64,000 nucleotides of DNA from Panopea generosa. Its lineage: Eukaryota > Mollusca > Bivalvia > Adapedonta > Hiatellidae. The position numbers and the translations under genes are program-made. Shown here in pieces: positions 24,674-36,534 of the stretch; position 1 is the first letter of the stretch; each line of letters starts with the position of its first letter. The stretch covers positions 9,559,135 to 9,623,134 of the forward strand of contig CM055907.1 in the NCBI GenBank assembly GCA_029582155.1. Reading direction: 5' to 3'. The notes under the pieces are model-generated. The model had not been told where the DNA came from and did not search any database. It saw only the letters and a list, made by a program, of their open reading frames with translations.

Positions 24674-24885
24674 CTTTTATGGTCGATTGGTCTAAGGTGC
24701 CGTCTCAAGATCACTAACCTCTCATTGCTAAGGTCGTAGGTTCAAGTCCTGTTCGCTACAGAACTTTATGGGAAAAAGTGTGCCAGTTACTTGTTAAAGG
24801 ACAATGGTTCTACTCTGATTCAGTCTGAGGTTTCCCTCCACCAATAAAATTTGACATGGCGTTAAACCTACTTAAGCAATGTGTT
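24674..24885 (+). mobile_element. tRNA-derived SINE-1, best-preserved copy
   Basis: The head has TGGTCGATTGGTCTAAGGTG (A-box) and AGGTTCAAGTCCTG (B-box). The body has TGCCAGTTACTTGTTAAAGG, TTCTACTCTGATTCAGTCTG, AGGTTTCCCTCCACCAATAA and TGGCGTTAAACC. Other copies are at 9085-9265 and 45335-45540. Confidence 0.85.
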
Positions 24886-26700
24886 TACTAGTATCAGTCG
24901 CTATTACCAACTATTGCATTAATTATAAACTATAAATATATGTACATTATCGAATAACGTTCGTAACAAATTAATTTTAGGTGACACTGAACTCGTCACT
25001 GCTGTAGTTGGCGATTCCTTATTGTTATAAAAAGGATACTAAATGACTCCTAACCTAGACACAACTTGAATATACAAAAAGTTAAATGTTATCGGTCATA
25101 TCGCGCAGACGATAACAATCACGTGACAATCACGTGACAAACATTATATTACATATCGATTATCTGATATAGTATTACGACGATTGAAATAATAATGCGC
25201 TCTTAGTTAAATATATTTTATTTACAAATAGTATACAATTACACTGAAAATATCACACGTGATCTTCTACGTAGACGTTCAGAATGAAACGGGTTGTGTT
25301 TATAATTGATATATTGTTGGCAGCTTACGCCAGAGGTCACGGGTTTGATTAGATTGCCTAAAAACCCGTTGTACTCAAGACTGGTACTTACTAGGAAATG
25401 GACTCGGTGCTATTCACAAAATATTTGAGATTATTTTGTGTAATGAAGTTTAAATCAAATAATATTAAACGCAAAGTAATACGTTTTTATTTACACATAT
25501 GCAAAGCATATTTAAAGAAATATAACGTTGATTTTCAATTCAAATCGAATGTGCTGGTCGATCAATCGCAGACACATCTTATCAATATCAAAATACAAAG
25601 CTGTATTTTAGTTTTGAATGGATGGCAATTTAACTGAATATGATAAAGAAAGAATATTTTACCGTGCAACTTGAGGTGAAGTATATGTCAGATATTAAAC
25701 AACTAGTTAACAAATCAATTTTTGGCGAAACCAAGAGGGAGAAACTCCAATAAATCGAGAGTTTATTTTTTATCATTTCAAAACAATTTCTGATTATAGA
25801 AATTAAAACCTTAATAATGTGTCGGATAACGATATTTCACATGATGTATTTGTTGTATTTTATAGAACATATGTATATTTTTATTCTTTATTTTACAATT
25901 ACAAACGGTGAAAAGGTGCACTATACGTCTATCTATTTGATTCGTCAGATACAGTGGAACTTAGTTATGGCATGCATGTTTATTAGACATATTGAAAACA
26001 AATAATGCTTAAATAAAAAATTAAAGTGCCTTAAAGCGGTATAACCATTGTTTTCTACCCATTTAATCCAACAAATATCAAATACAATTGTTACATCTAG
26101 TATAAATTGTTGCTATTTATATCATATCTTGGTGCAAAATATCATAACGATAGTTTACCGTAAAAAACATGTATTTAAAGGCGCTATTAGCCCTGAAATT
26201 TGATTTAGACCTGATCCGTGGAATAACTTTATGATTTAGTATATAATTTTATTCATATCGAAAAACATTCGGAAATATCCGAGTATCATCAATTATAAGT
26301 AAGTTTAAACTTAACTATTTACCGAGCAAGTGGTTAAGTTTAAACGCCCAATCTTTTGTTATTCCTACATAGCACATGAGATTATATCTGTTGATTAGGA
26401 CCCGAATAACCAGGGTTCGAATCCCATGAAAAGTTACAATTTAGTTTTTAGTTTTTCTTTGTAAATTTTCATAGTAACACATTTTTCACTACGGTTCTCC
26501 ATAAACGGCTTCTCATATCAAAAAAAAAATTGTTCTAGCAAAATTTAAAAGAATTATCCATATATGCATTTATATATTTGTACATATCAAGTGACCGTTC
26601 TAATACTGAAGGATAACGGAGATTACCGAGTATATACGATTTTCGTCAGTGGAACAGCTAATTAGCTAATTAGAATTACTGTCTTGTTTCAATAGAATGT
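24886..26700. repeat. Module M copy 4
   Basis: Motifs in order: ACATTATCGAATAACGTTCG, CTCGTCACTGCTGTAGTTGG, CATATCGCGCAGACG, ATCACGTGACAATCACGTGA (the E-box-like motif duplicated), the small ORF at 25284, a TTAGACCTGATCCGTG segment and the tRNA-like head at 26362-26430 (CCAGGGTTCGAATCCCATG, a perfect B-box). The right end reads ACCGTTCTAATACTGAAGG. Left of the ORF there is no other gene. Confidence 0.7.
25284..25352 (+). CDS. Second copy of the signal-peptide-like mini-ORF (uncertain)
   Basis: The 22-codon frame MKRVVFIIDILLAAYARGHG is hydrophobic in the middle and ends where an AGAGGTCACG boundary could be a weak splice donor. Compare 17263-17442. Substitutions between the two copies largely keep hydrophobic residues, but the frame stops soon after. 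It is either a first exon or chance. Confidence 0.2.
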   Translation: MKRVVFIIDILLAAYARGHGFD

Positions 26701-26994
26701 CCTCTGTTAGTTCAAATATGCAGGAAAACAACATGGGGCTGACCAGATTGCTTTTTCAAAATTTTGATGGTTTGTTGACACCCCTTCACTTTTGACAATT
26801 CTGCCCATTTGTTGCAGTGTATCACTACGCATCTTTAAACTGTTTTATCTCCATCCAACTGCAACCAATGTCACCCAATCTTGGCAGAACTCACGAAAAG
26901 GTTCCAATGTTCCAATGTTCTCACATGTACAAAGAAATATGACCAATTTAAGCATTTTAAATTGGTGAGAAACATACGCAATATGTCTAAAAAG

Positions 26995-27080
26995 TACACC
27001 ATGTCATGTCATGTCATTTTATGTTATGTCATGTCATGTCATGTCATGTCAAGTCATGTCATGTCATGTTATGTTAAATG
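26995..27080. repeat. (ATGTC)n pentanucleotide repeat
   Basis: About 15 units of ATGTC with ATGTT variants. Confidence 0.95.
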
Positions 27081-27543
27081 AAATTCATTAATTTATTATT
27101 TACATTCACTTACTCACATTCACTAATTGATTACATCCGGAAATACTATTTCTTGATCCATATTTGTATTACAACTTTATGATATCCATTCATGAAATAC
27201 AAACCTTCGTGTAAAGCCAACAAAAATATGCACTATAAAAGTTAGTCAGTTGTTAACTACCCTGGTATAGTTGTTAAATTTACTTCCGCATTCCTGATAT
27301 ATGTGGTTATATCTAGGAATTTACCTTTAAAATTAAAAAAAAATATGTTTATAATTGAAAGATAGTTTAAATTAAAAGGATTTGTTCAAGTAAATATATA
27401 CATATTGTTTGAAAGCTTAATTAATCCGCCTAATCCAACCATTGATAAAAGGTAATATCCAGGTGTACACAAATATCTACACACGATTTAATATATCATA
27501 TGAGTGAATGTCGTGAATAAAATTCCAGAATATTTACACTTAC
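27081..27543. other. Spacer with a module M right-end fragment
   Basis: At 27280-27320 CTTCCGCATTCCTGATATAT and GTGGTTATATCTAGGAATT match the SINE-3 head region weakly. The rest is unannotated. Confidence 0.4.
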
Positions 27544-27625
27544 CTTTCTGTCCTCGCGGTATAACAACCTCTATTCCCCCTTTCTACTAATTTAGCAATT
27601 ATCAGTAACACACTATGGTTTTTGC
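27544..27625 (-). other. Candidate non-coding leader exon end with splice donor (copy A)
   Basis: On the minus strand AGGTTGTTATACCGCGAGGA is followed by CAGAAAG|GTAAGTGTAAA, a strong donor. The same segment occurs at 49437-49505 as CGTGAGGACAAAG|GTAAGTG. All frames contain stops, so it would be a 5' UTR exon. Both lie on the coding strand of, and upstream of, a TRIM copy, whose coding exon starts behind a 3' splice site. I infer it may be the TRIM leader; without transcripts this is unproven. Confidence 0.35.
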
Positions 27626-28189
27626 TTTTGAGATTATAGTAAAACAAGCATAAAGCTCCATTTTGAAGGAAGTACAATCGGAACAACTCGGTACGCGTGC
27701 TCCACATACCACTTAGAAAGATAACTCGTTGTTACCGCCCTTATCAACTACACAAATCGAAGGGAACATGGAAGCTTTTGTCACAAATATAAACAATTAG
27801 GATATTTATAGAAACAGTTAATGCTTACATTACCGTTTGCCATGTTTGACATATGTAAATAATTTCAATATACATTTTATTACTATACATGTTCATACGG
27901 GAATGTTTACAGTCTTCCGTACATCTTTGGCACGATTGGTAACGATGTTTAAATGTCTAGTTTTCTGCATTAATGAAATATGATGCTGCCATGGTTACGG
28001 ATATTAAAATATGAATGAAACAAATTATTTACTGGTGTGTGAGTGCTTGATTATTCCGACCGAAACAGAAAAATGTACTTTTATATAAATTTTTATGTTA
28101 ACATGAGAATAATTGTGTTTAACACTGTACAAATGTTCGTGCTGCCGCATTTGTAAGAGTATATTCTTTTTTTTAATAATGTGATGACG
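27626..28189. other. No gene recognised
   Basis: AT-rich sequence right of the candidate leader exon. It would contain the promoter if the leader-exon idea is right; no convincing TATA box or other site was identified. Confidence 0.4.
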
Positions 28190-31100
28190 AGGGTAGAGCG
28201 AGGTTGGGTGCACCTGGTAACAAGGATTAAACTCCACAGCGGCGGGTTTCTTACCTAGTGACATTTCCAAAGGTTGTGACCCCTGCCGTCACCCCTTCTC
28301 TATGTATATATAGTTCTTTATTGGGGGGGGGGGGGGGGGGGGGGGAGCGAGGTTGGTTGCACCTTGTAACTAGGTTAAAGCTTCCAAGTACTGGTTTTGT
28401 TACCTATTGATCTTTCCAAGGTGGTGACCCCTGTTGTCGTCTCTTCTGTATGTATATAAAGTACTTTATCATTGATGATGTAATGACGAAGGAAAAGCGA
28501 GGTCGGGTGCACCTGGTAACTAGGTTTAAGCTTCCCAGTGCCGGTTTTGTTGCCTATTGACCTTTCCAAGGTGGTGACCCCTGTTGTCACCTCTACTCTA
28601 TGTATATATTGTTCTTTATTATTGATGATGTAATGACGGGGTGGGGGGAAGAGCGAGGTTGGGTGCACCTGGTAACTAGATTCAAGCTCCCCAGTGGCGG
28701 TTTAGCTACCTATTGACCTTTCCAAGGTGGTGACCCTTGTTGTCATCTCTTCTCTATGTATATAAAGTTCTTTATTATTGATGATGTAATAACGGGGGGA
28801 AAGCGAGTTTGAGTGCACCTGTTAACCAGGTTTGAGCTTCCTAGTGGCTGTTTTGTTACCTATTGACCTTTCCAAAGTGGTGACTCCTGTTGTCATCTCT
28901 TCTCTATGTATATATAGTACTTTATCAATTATGATGTAATGACGGGGGAAGAGCGAGGTTGGTTGCACCTGTTATCTAAGAATAACCTCCCCAGTGGCGG
29001 TTTTGTTACCTATTGACCTTTCCAAGGTGGTGACCACTTTGTCACCTCTTCTCTATGTACATATAGTACTTTATTATTTATGATGTAATGATGAGGGAAG
29101 AGCGAGGTTGGGTGCACATGTTAACAAGGTTTAAGCTTCAAAGTGGCGGTTTTGTTACCTATTGACCTTTCCAAGGTGGTGACCCCTGTTGTCATCTCTT
29201 CTCTATGTATATATAGTACTTTATTATTGATGATGTAATGATGAGGGAAGAACGAGGTTGGGTGCACATGTAAACTAGGTTTAAGCTTCAAAGTGGCGGT
29301 TTTGTTACCTATTGACCTTTCCAAGGTGGTGACCCCATTTCTCACCTCTTCTCTATGTACATATAGTACTTTATTATTTATTATGTAATGGTGAGGGAAG
29401 AGCGAGGTTGGGTGCACATGTTAACTAGGTTTAAGCTTCAAAGTGGCGGTTTTGTTACCTATTGACCTTTCCAAGGTGGTGACCCCTGTTGTCATCTTTC
29501 TCTATGTATATATAGTACTTTATTATTGATGATGTAATGACGGTAGGAGAGCGAGGTTGGTTGCACCTGTTAACAAGGTTTAAGCTTCCCAGTGCCGATT
29601 TAGTTACCTATTGACCTTTCCAAGGTGGTGACCGCTGTTATCACAAATTTTCTACGTATATATAGTGCTTTATTATTTATGATGTGATGACGAGGGAGAG
29701 CGAGGTTGGGTGCACCTGCTTACCAGGTTTAAGCTTCCTAATGGCGGTTTTGTTACCTGTTGTCATCTCTTCTCTATGTATATATAGTACTTTATTATTG
29801 ATGATGTAATGATGGAGAGAGAGCGAGTTTGGGTGCACCTGTTAACTAGGTATAAGATCCACAGTGGCGGTTTTGTTACCTATTGACCTTTCCAAGGTGG
29901 TGACACTTGTTGTCATCTCTTCTCTATGTATATATAGTACTTTATTATTTATGAATGATGACGGGGGGAGAGCGAGGTTGGATGCACTTGTTAACCAGGT
30001 TTATGCTTCCCAGTGGCGGTTTTGTTACCTTTTGAACTTTCCAAGGTGGTGACCCTGTTGTCACCTTTTCTGTATGTATATATTATACTTTATCATTAAT
30101 GATGTGATGACGGAGGGAGAGCAAGGTTGGGTGCACCTACTAACCGGGTTTAAGCTCCACAGTGGCGGTTTTGTTACCTATTGACCTTTCCAAGGTGGTG
30201 ACCCCTGTTGTCACCTCATCTCTATGTATATATAGTACTTTATTATTTATGATATGATGACAGAGGGAGAGCGAGTTTGGGTGCACCTGTTAACTAGGTT
30301 TAAGCTGCCCAGTGGCGGATTTGCTAACTATTGACTTTTCCAAGGTGATGATTGGTGTTGTCATCTCTTCTCTATGTATATATAGTACTTTATTATTTAT
30401 GATGTGATGACCGGGGGGGTGGTGGGGGGGGGGGGGGGTGAGCGAGGTTGGTGCACCTGTTAATCAGGTTTAAGCTGCCCAGTGGCGGTTTTGCTAACTA
30501 TTGACTTTTCAAAGGTGGTGACCCCTGTTGTCATCTCTTCTCTATATATATATAGTACGTTATTATTTATGATGTGATGACGGGGGAATATCGAATTTGG
30601 GTGCACCTGTTAACCAGGTTTAAGCTTCCCAGTTGCAGTTTTGTTACCTATTGACCTTTCCAAGATGGTGACCCCTGTTGTCATCTCTTCTCTATGTATA
30701 TATAGTACTTTATTATTTATGATGTAATGACGTGGGAAAGCGAGGTTTGGTGCACCTGTTAACTAGGTTTAAGCTCTCCAGCGGCGGTTTTGTTACCTAT
30801 TGACCTTTCCAAGGTGGAGATTACTTTGTCACCTCTTCTCTATGTATACAAAGTACTTTATTATTTATGATGCAATGGCAGTGGAGAGCGAGGTTTGGTG
30901 CTCCTGTTAACTAGGTTTAATCTCCACAGTGGCGGTTTTGCTACCTATTGACATTTTCAAGATGGTGACACTTGTTGTGACCTCTTCTCTATGTATATAT
31001 AGTACTTTATTATTTATGATGTAATGACGGGGGAGATCGAGGTTTTGTGCACCTGTTAACTAGGATTACGCTCCCCAGTGGTGATTTTGTTACCTATTGA

Positions 31101-33400
31101 CCTTTTCAAGGTGGTGACCGCTGTTGTCACCTCTTCTCTATGTATATATAGTACTTTAGTATTTATGATGTAATGACGGGGGAAAGCATGGTTTTGTGCA
31201 CCTGTTAACTAGGTTAAAGCTCCGTAGTGGCGGTTTTGTTACCTATTGACCTTTCCAAGGTGGTGACCCCTGTTGTCAGGTTTTATCTATGTATATATAG
31301 TACTTTATTATTGATGATGTAATGACGGAGGGAGAGCGAGTTTGGGTGCACCTGTTAACTAGGTATAAGCTCCATGGTGGCGGTTTTGTTACCTATTGAC
31401 CTTTCCAAGGTGGTGACCCCTGTTGTCACCTTTTGTCTATGTATATATAGTACTTTATTATTGATGATGTGATGACAGAGGGAGAGCGAGGTTGGATACA
31501 CCTGTTAACTAGGTTTAAGCTCCACATTGGCGGTTTTGTTACCTATTGACCTTTCCAAGGTGGTGACCCCTGTTGTCATCTCTTCTCTATGTATATATAG
31601 TACTTTATTATTTATGATGTGATGACAGGGGAATATCGAATTTGAGTGCACCTGTTAACCAGGTTTAAGCTTCCCAGTTGCAGTTTTGTTACCTATTGAC
31701 CTTTCCAAGGTGGCGACCCCTGTTGTCACTTCTTCTTTATGTATATATAGTACTTTATTATTTATGAAGTAATGACGGGGGAGAGCGAGGTTTGGTGCAC
31801 CTGTTAACTAGGTTAAAGCTCCGTAGTGGCGGTTTTGTTACCTATTGACCTTTCCAAGGTGCTGACTCCTGTTGTCCCCTCTTCTCTATGTATATATAGT
31901 ACTCTATTATTTATGATGTAATGACGGGGGAGTGCGAGGTTGGGTGCACCTGTTAACAAGGTTTAAGCTTCCCAGTGGCGGTTTTGTTACCTATTGACCT
32001 TTCCAAGATTGTGACGCCTGTTGTCACCTCTTCTCTCTCTCTATATATATATATAGTACTCTATTATTTATGATGTTATGACGGGGAGAGAGCAGAGTAT
32101 GATGCACCTGTTAACAAGGATTAAGCTCCACAGTGGCGGTTTTGTTAACTATTGAACTTTCAAAGGTGGTGACCCCTGTTGTCAGGTTTTATATATGTAT
32201 ATATAGTACTTTATTATTGATGATGTAAAGACGGGGGGAGATCGAGGTTGAGTGCACCTGTTAGCCAGGTTTAAGTTTCCCAGTTGCGGTTTTGTTACCT
32301 ATTGACCTTTCCTTGGTGGTGACCCCTGTTGTCACCTCTTCTCTATGTATATATAGTACTTTATTATTGATGATGTGATGACGGAGGGAGAGCGAGGTTG
32401 GGTGCTCATGTTAACCAGGTTTAAGCTCCAGAGTGGCGGTTTTGTTACCTATTGACCTTTCCAAGGTTGTGACCCCTGTTGTCACCTCTTCTCTATGTAT
32501 ATATATTACTTTATTATTTTTGATGTATTGACGGAGGGAGAGCGAGTTTGGGTGCACATGTTAACTAGGTTTAAGCTTCAAATGGCGGTTTTGTTACCTA
32601 TTGACCTTTCTAAGGTGGCGACTCCTGTTGTCACCTCTTCTATATGTATATATAGTACTCTATTATTTATGATGTAATGACGGGGGGAGTGCGAGGTTGG
32701 GTGCACCTGTTAACAAGGTGTAAGCTTCCCAGTGGCGGTTTTGTTACCTATTGACCTTTCCAAGGTTGTGACCCCTGTTGTCACCTCTTCTCTCTCTCTA
32801 TATATAGTACTCTATTATTTATGATGTCATGACGGGGGAAGAGCAGAGTATGATGCACCTGTTAACAAGGATTAAGCTCCACAGTGGCGGTTTTGTTACC
32901 TATTGTCCTTTCCATGGTGGTGACCCCTGTTGTCAGGTTTTATATATGTATATATAGTACTTTATTATTGATGATGTAATGACGGGAGGAGAGCGAGGTT
33001 AGGTCACCTGTTAACAGGTTTAAGCTATCCAGTGGCGGTTTTGTTACCTATTGACCTTTCCAAGGTGGTGACCCCTGTTGTCACATTTTCTCTCTCTATA
33101 TATAGTACTTTATTATTGATGATGTAATGACGGGGAGAGAGCGGAGTATGATGCACCTGTTAACAAGGATTAAGCTCCACAGTGGCGGTTTTGTTACTTA
33201 TTTACCTTTCCAAAGTAGTGACCCCTGTTGTCACATTTTCTCTATGTACATATAGAACTTTATTATTTATGAGGTGATGACGGGGGAAAAGCGAGATTGG
33301 GTGTACCTGTTAACAAGGATTTAGCTCCGTAGTGGCGGTTTTGTTACCTATTGTCTTTTCCATGGTGGTGACCCCTGTTGTCAGGTTTTATATATAAGAC
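28190..33400. repeat. About 150-bp satellite-like tandem array, about 34 copies
   Basis: The unit contains CTATGTATATATAGTACTTT, ATTTATGATGTAATGACGGG, GAGAGCGAGGTTGGGTGCAC, CTGTTAACTAGGTTTAAGCT, CCCAGTGGCGGTTTTGTTAC and CTATTGACCTTTCCAAGGTG, then GTGACCCCTGTTGTCACCTC. It has short palindromes (GTTAAC, GGTGCACC, and ACCTT-TCC-AAGGT). The length is close to one nucleosome. Blocks of related variants repeat, e.g. the TCTCTCTCTATATATAGTACTC type near 32030 and 32790. Its 50-codon periodicity keeps short frames open. Confidence 0.95.
28322..28346. repeat. Poly-G run inside the satellite array
   Basis: About 24 consecutive G between two array units, at the place where other units have GACGGGGG. 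A similar expanded G stretch with T interruptions is at 30413-30440. Such runs are prone to sequencing and assembly length errors and can form quadruplexes. Confidence 0.9.
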
Positions 33401-34650
33401 GATAAGAACATCGTTAAAATATAATCACATCTCAACGGCCGTTTGAAACGGGTTGCTTTTATATGAAATGATTTTTACATTTTAATGTATAAAAATATAT
33501 GACATTAGATAATCATAAAGTAAAAATACGAATTGCAAGAACAAGAAAAGTACTCCATTCAATAAAGATTTATTGTGATACAAAAAATATTTTGTAAAAA
33601 ATTATTAACACATGTAAATGAAAATAGTAATAAGGTATATCAACACGTATACATTCCACGGATGTATGGATTAACAAATGTTAAAATTACGATGAACGCA
33701 AAATTCTATAAATACTACCAAAAAAAGAGAGCGATTTTTTAATATTTTTATATGATTGTATATTATATATTGTACAATGACTGAGAGATTTCTAGAAAAA
33801 TTGACAACTAAATTTCTTACAATATTCGATTATTTAACCCTACCCTACGTAGAGAAAACATTTTAAAGCAAACGTCAATGTCGATATAGTGCATTAAGTA
33901 TACGTTTAGTGATAACTAAACAACAAGTTTGTTCTTAACATTATTCTAGTATTTTGTACACACTTCTTATATATACCACTGTTGTTGAGTGGCAACTAGT
34001 TTGTCTATAGCATTTATAATAGTGTGTTTCTTACATGTACAGAACCGTCAATAAACGGAACGGGATTCCAAAACAATACTATCATTTCTGACTAAATTCA
34101 CGCCTGGATGTGGAATGTGGACATCATGGTTGTCAATTATCGAAACAATAGGTCTGGCTTTTCTGAAGTTCGGAGCAAACTGTTACACATTCATAAAATG
34201 AGCTTGAAAAAAATACCCACTATTGTTAGCAATGAAAATCCACGATTCAGGTACATTTTGTTACGTCGTGTTATGTACCGGACGCCAACATCTGATGAAA
34301 CACCAAGGGAATCGACGCGAGTAACTAAATATTTAGGTATTTAAATTGGAGTCGTATACTTCAACGAAATCCCCATTCTAAAAATAGACAGCACTTAAAA
34401 TACTGATTGACGACAATTGCATCATCATTCGGACTTTTTTTTAAGATAAACAATTATAAACCTGTGTAACGGATCAAACTGAAATCAAATTGAAATCATG
34501 TGACTCATTTGAGACCAAATATGTTGCAATTTTAAGCGGAAAATTTATTTAATTTTAATCTAGGCGCCTAACCCAAGTTATGAAATCCTTTTTCAATATA
34601 TTATTTTGACATTTAAATAAATAAACTTTTGGCAACATTGGGTACAGTGG
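33401..34650. other. No convincing gene
   Basis: AT-rich. A 78-codon frame at 34108-34344 on the plus strand (starts MWNVDIMVVNYRNNRSG) resembles no family I recognise. It might be a decayed fragment of a mobile element. Confidence 0.4.
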
Positions 34651-34653
34651 GCG

Positions 34654-34704
<51 letters not shown>
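34651..34704. repeat. (GC)n(AC)n microsatellite
   Basis: GCGCGCGCGCG followed by about 20 AC units. It is alternating purine-pyrimidine like the tract at 20240. Confidence 0.97.
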
Positions 34705-34706
<2 letters not shown>

Positions 34707-34914
34707 CAGACTCCAACCGCAATGGACCGAACCGAAAAATAAAATCCATGAAATTTGTTCTGTTCATTACAATTAATAAAAAACAATTAATGTTTGCTTC
34801 CAATATGACATTCACCAAAAACATATTTATATTAATAGTGAACTGCATTTAAATGTTTGAAAACGGATGATGACATAGGCAAAAAATCTTGAAAAAGGGC
34901 AATTAAAGCGGTCT

Positions 34915-34982
34915 GTAGAGTAGTTGCGGTAGTCTAGTGGTAAGCATGCTTACTCCCAGACCCAGAGGTTCTTGGTTCGAAT
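34915..34982 (+). other. tRNA-like SINE head, isolated
   Basis: GCGGTAGTCTAGTGGTAAGC is an A-box-like region and TCTTGGTTCGAATT a B-box-like region. The spacing fits a tRNA-derived promoter, but a T replaces the final C pair and the acceptor stem does not close, so it is not a tRNA gene. Confidence 0.5.
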
Positions 34983-36534
34983 TAAAAAAGTAATATTTCG
35001 TCTTTTTAAAGTTTTAAGCTGCCTTAATTGTAAAAGTAGCCCTTTATCAGACCAGTTTTACTTATAATTAATGTTGATATTAAAATGAATCATCACACGA
35101 TACAATCTGCAACAAAATGGCGGACGATTGGGATCTACGAAAAAATGGCGGACGATTGGTGAATCGTCATTAAAAAAATTGCAAAATCCGAAATATGGAG
35201 GCATTTCAGCCTAAATTTTGGCTATTGTACATTTCCAAAACTGACATGGTACGCCGTGGTACATACCGCAGTACTCACTAAAAATCTGGGATATACCATC
35301 GTACTTTTTCTCGTTGTACATACCTCTATTATACACTGACGTGTATGAAAACAATGACAGAATAGTTGTCATGGTGCGAGGAGACCCTTAGGAAATATCC
35401 CTTTTCCATGGAGTATTGTAATTGCAGAACTAAAATGCTAGACAAATGATAATATATGCAGCAACAGGGCAATATCAAGAGAATGCCAGTTGCCAAGACG
35501 GTCTAGTATCGTTAGGAATAATCATTTGTTGCGTACAATAGAAGTTAATTCGGATGTTTGAAGCATTTTATCCTGTATGTTTTAACCTGCGAAATGACTT
35601 ATCAAGGGTTTTCTTAACTTGTCGATAATAAAGTCAAATTGAAGGCAAATAATAAATGGCAACGTGAATAAAAGTTTGAATGACTGCAAAAAACACGAGT
35701 TTACGGCTTTCCCAACCACCTTGGAAAAAACGTCGCCTGTTAATTTATGTTATCTTGCATAAATTGCGACAGTTTCTTGATATTTTCTTGATATTTTGTA
35801 AATTTTACATGCTTTGATGATCAAGGAAACATAAAATACTACTTACCTTAAAAAACAAAGACTGTGAAGGAGAAAAAATTGCGTTTTCTTTCACATTACT
35901 AAATTAATTGATATTTGGCTCTCCGATGCACGAAGTCATGTACTTTCGTATTTGGTTGGTTGAAATTGGTCACTTGATTTGTTTACTTCCTCGCACGCAT
36001 TCAATTTTCAAACAAATAAAGTCTGTGAAGCCGAATACAACACTGAGGGCAGCACATGTTTTGGCGTAAATAGGTCAACTACCATAAAACTTCAAAATTA
36101 TTAACTGCTATATTTCTCAGTCAGAAGTAGTAATAACATACATAAAAGAACAGCGAATCATTTTAACGGAAGTAACGTTATGATACCTTTTTGAATAGCA
36201 TACTTAAAAACAACAACGAAAAAGCACGTTTTGAAAGATACTTAAATCAGGAAACAACTTTAAAACACAGCTAAAAACAAAGTACTTCAAGTACCGAAAG
36301 AAAAAAATGCATGCTTAAGATACTGTCACGGATCAATTCTGACCACCAAGACAGGGTGGTAGCATATATGCATTTATAAACTATACATATCATATATTAA
36401 AAGTTAGGTACAGAGTCTTAAAGTAAAATGAAAAAAAAAATTAAATAAAATGGATTACTGACCTAACATTAATGATAGTCGGTACAAGAACTCTTGAATT
36501 AGTTAAAATAAAACCTAAACAAATCCCAATCTGA
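34983..36534. other. No gene recognised
   Basis: At 35108-35158 an 18-bp phrase AAAATGGCGGACGATTGG occurs twice. The rest is AT-rich with no recognisable domain in any frame. Confidence 0.4.

Noticed and set aside
26362..26430. A functional tRNA gene (also 24674, 34915, 22035-22115 minus)
   Set aside because: A- and B-box motifs are present but the acceptor and anticodon stems do not close; these are SINE heads.
35103..35158. Start-like ATGGCGGACGATTGG occurring twice
   Set aside because: The frame closes after 18 codons and no splice donor follows; too short to support a gene.
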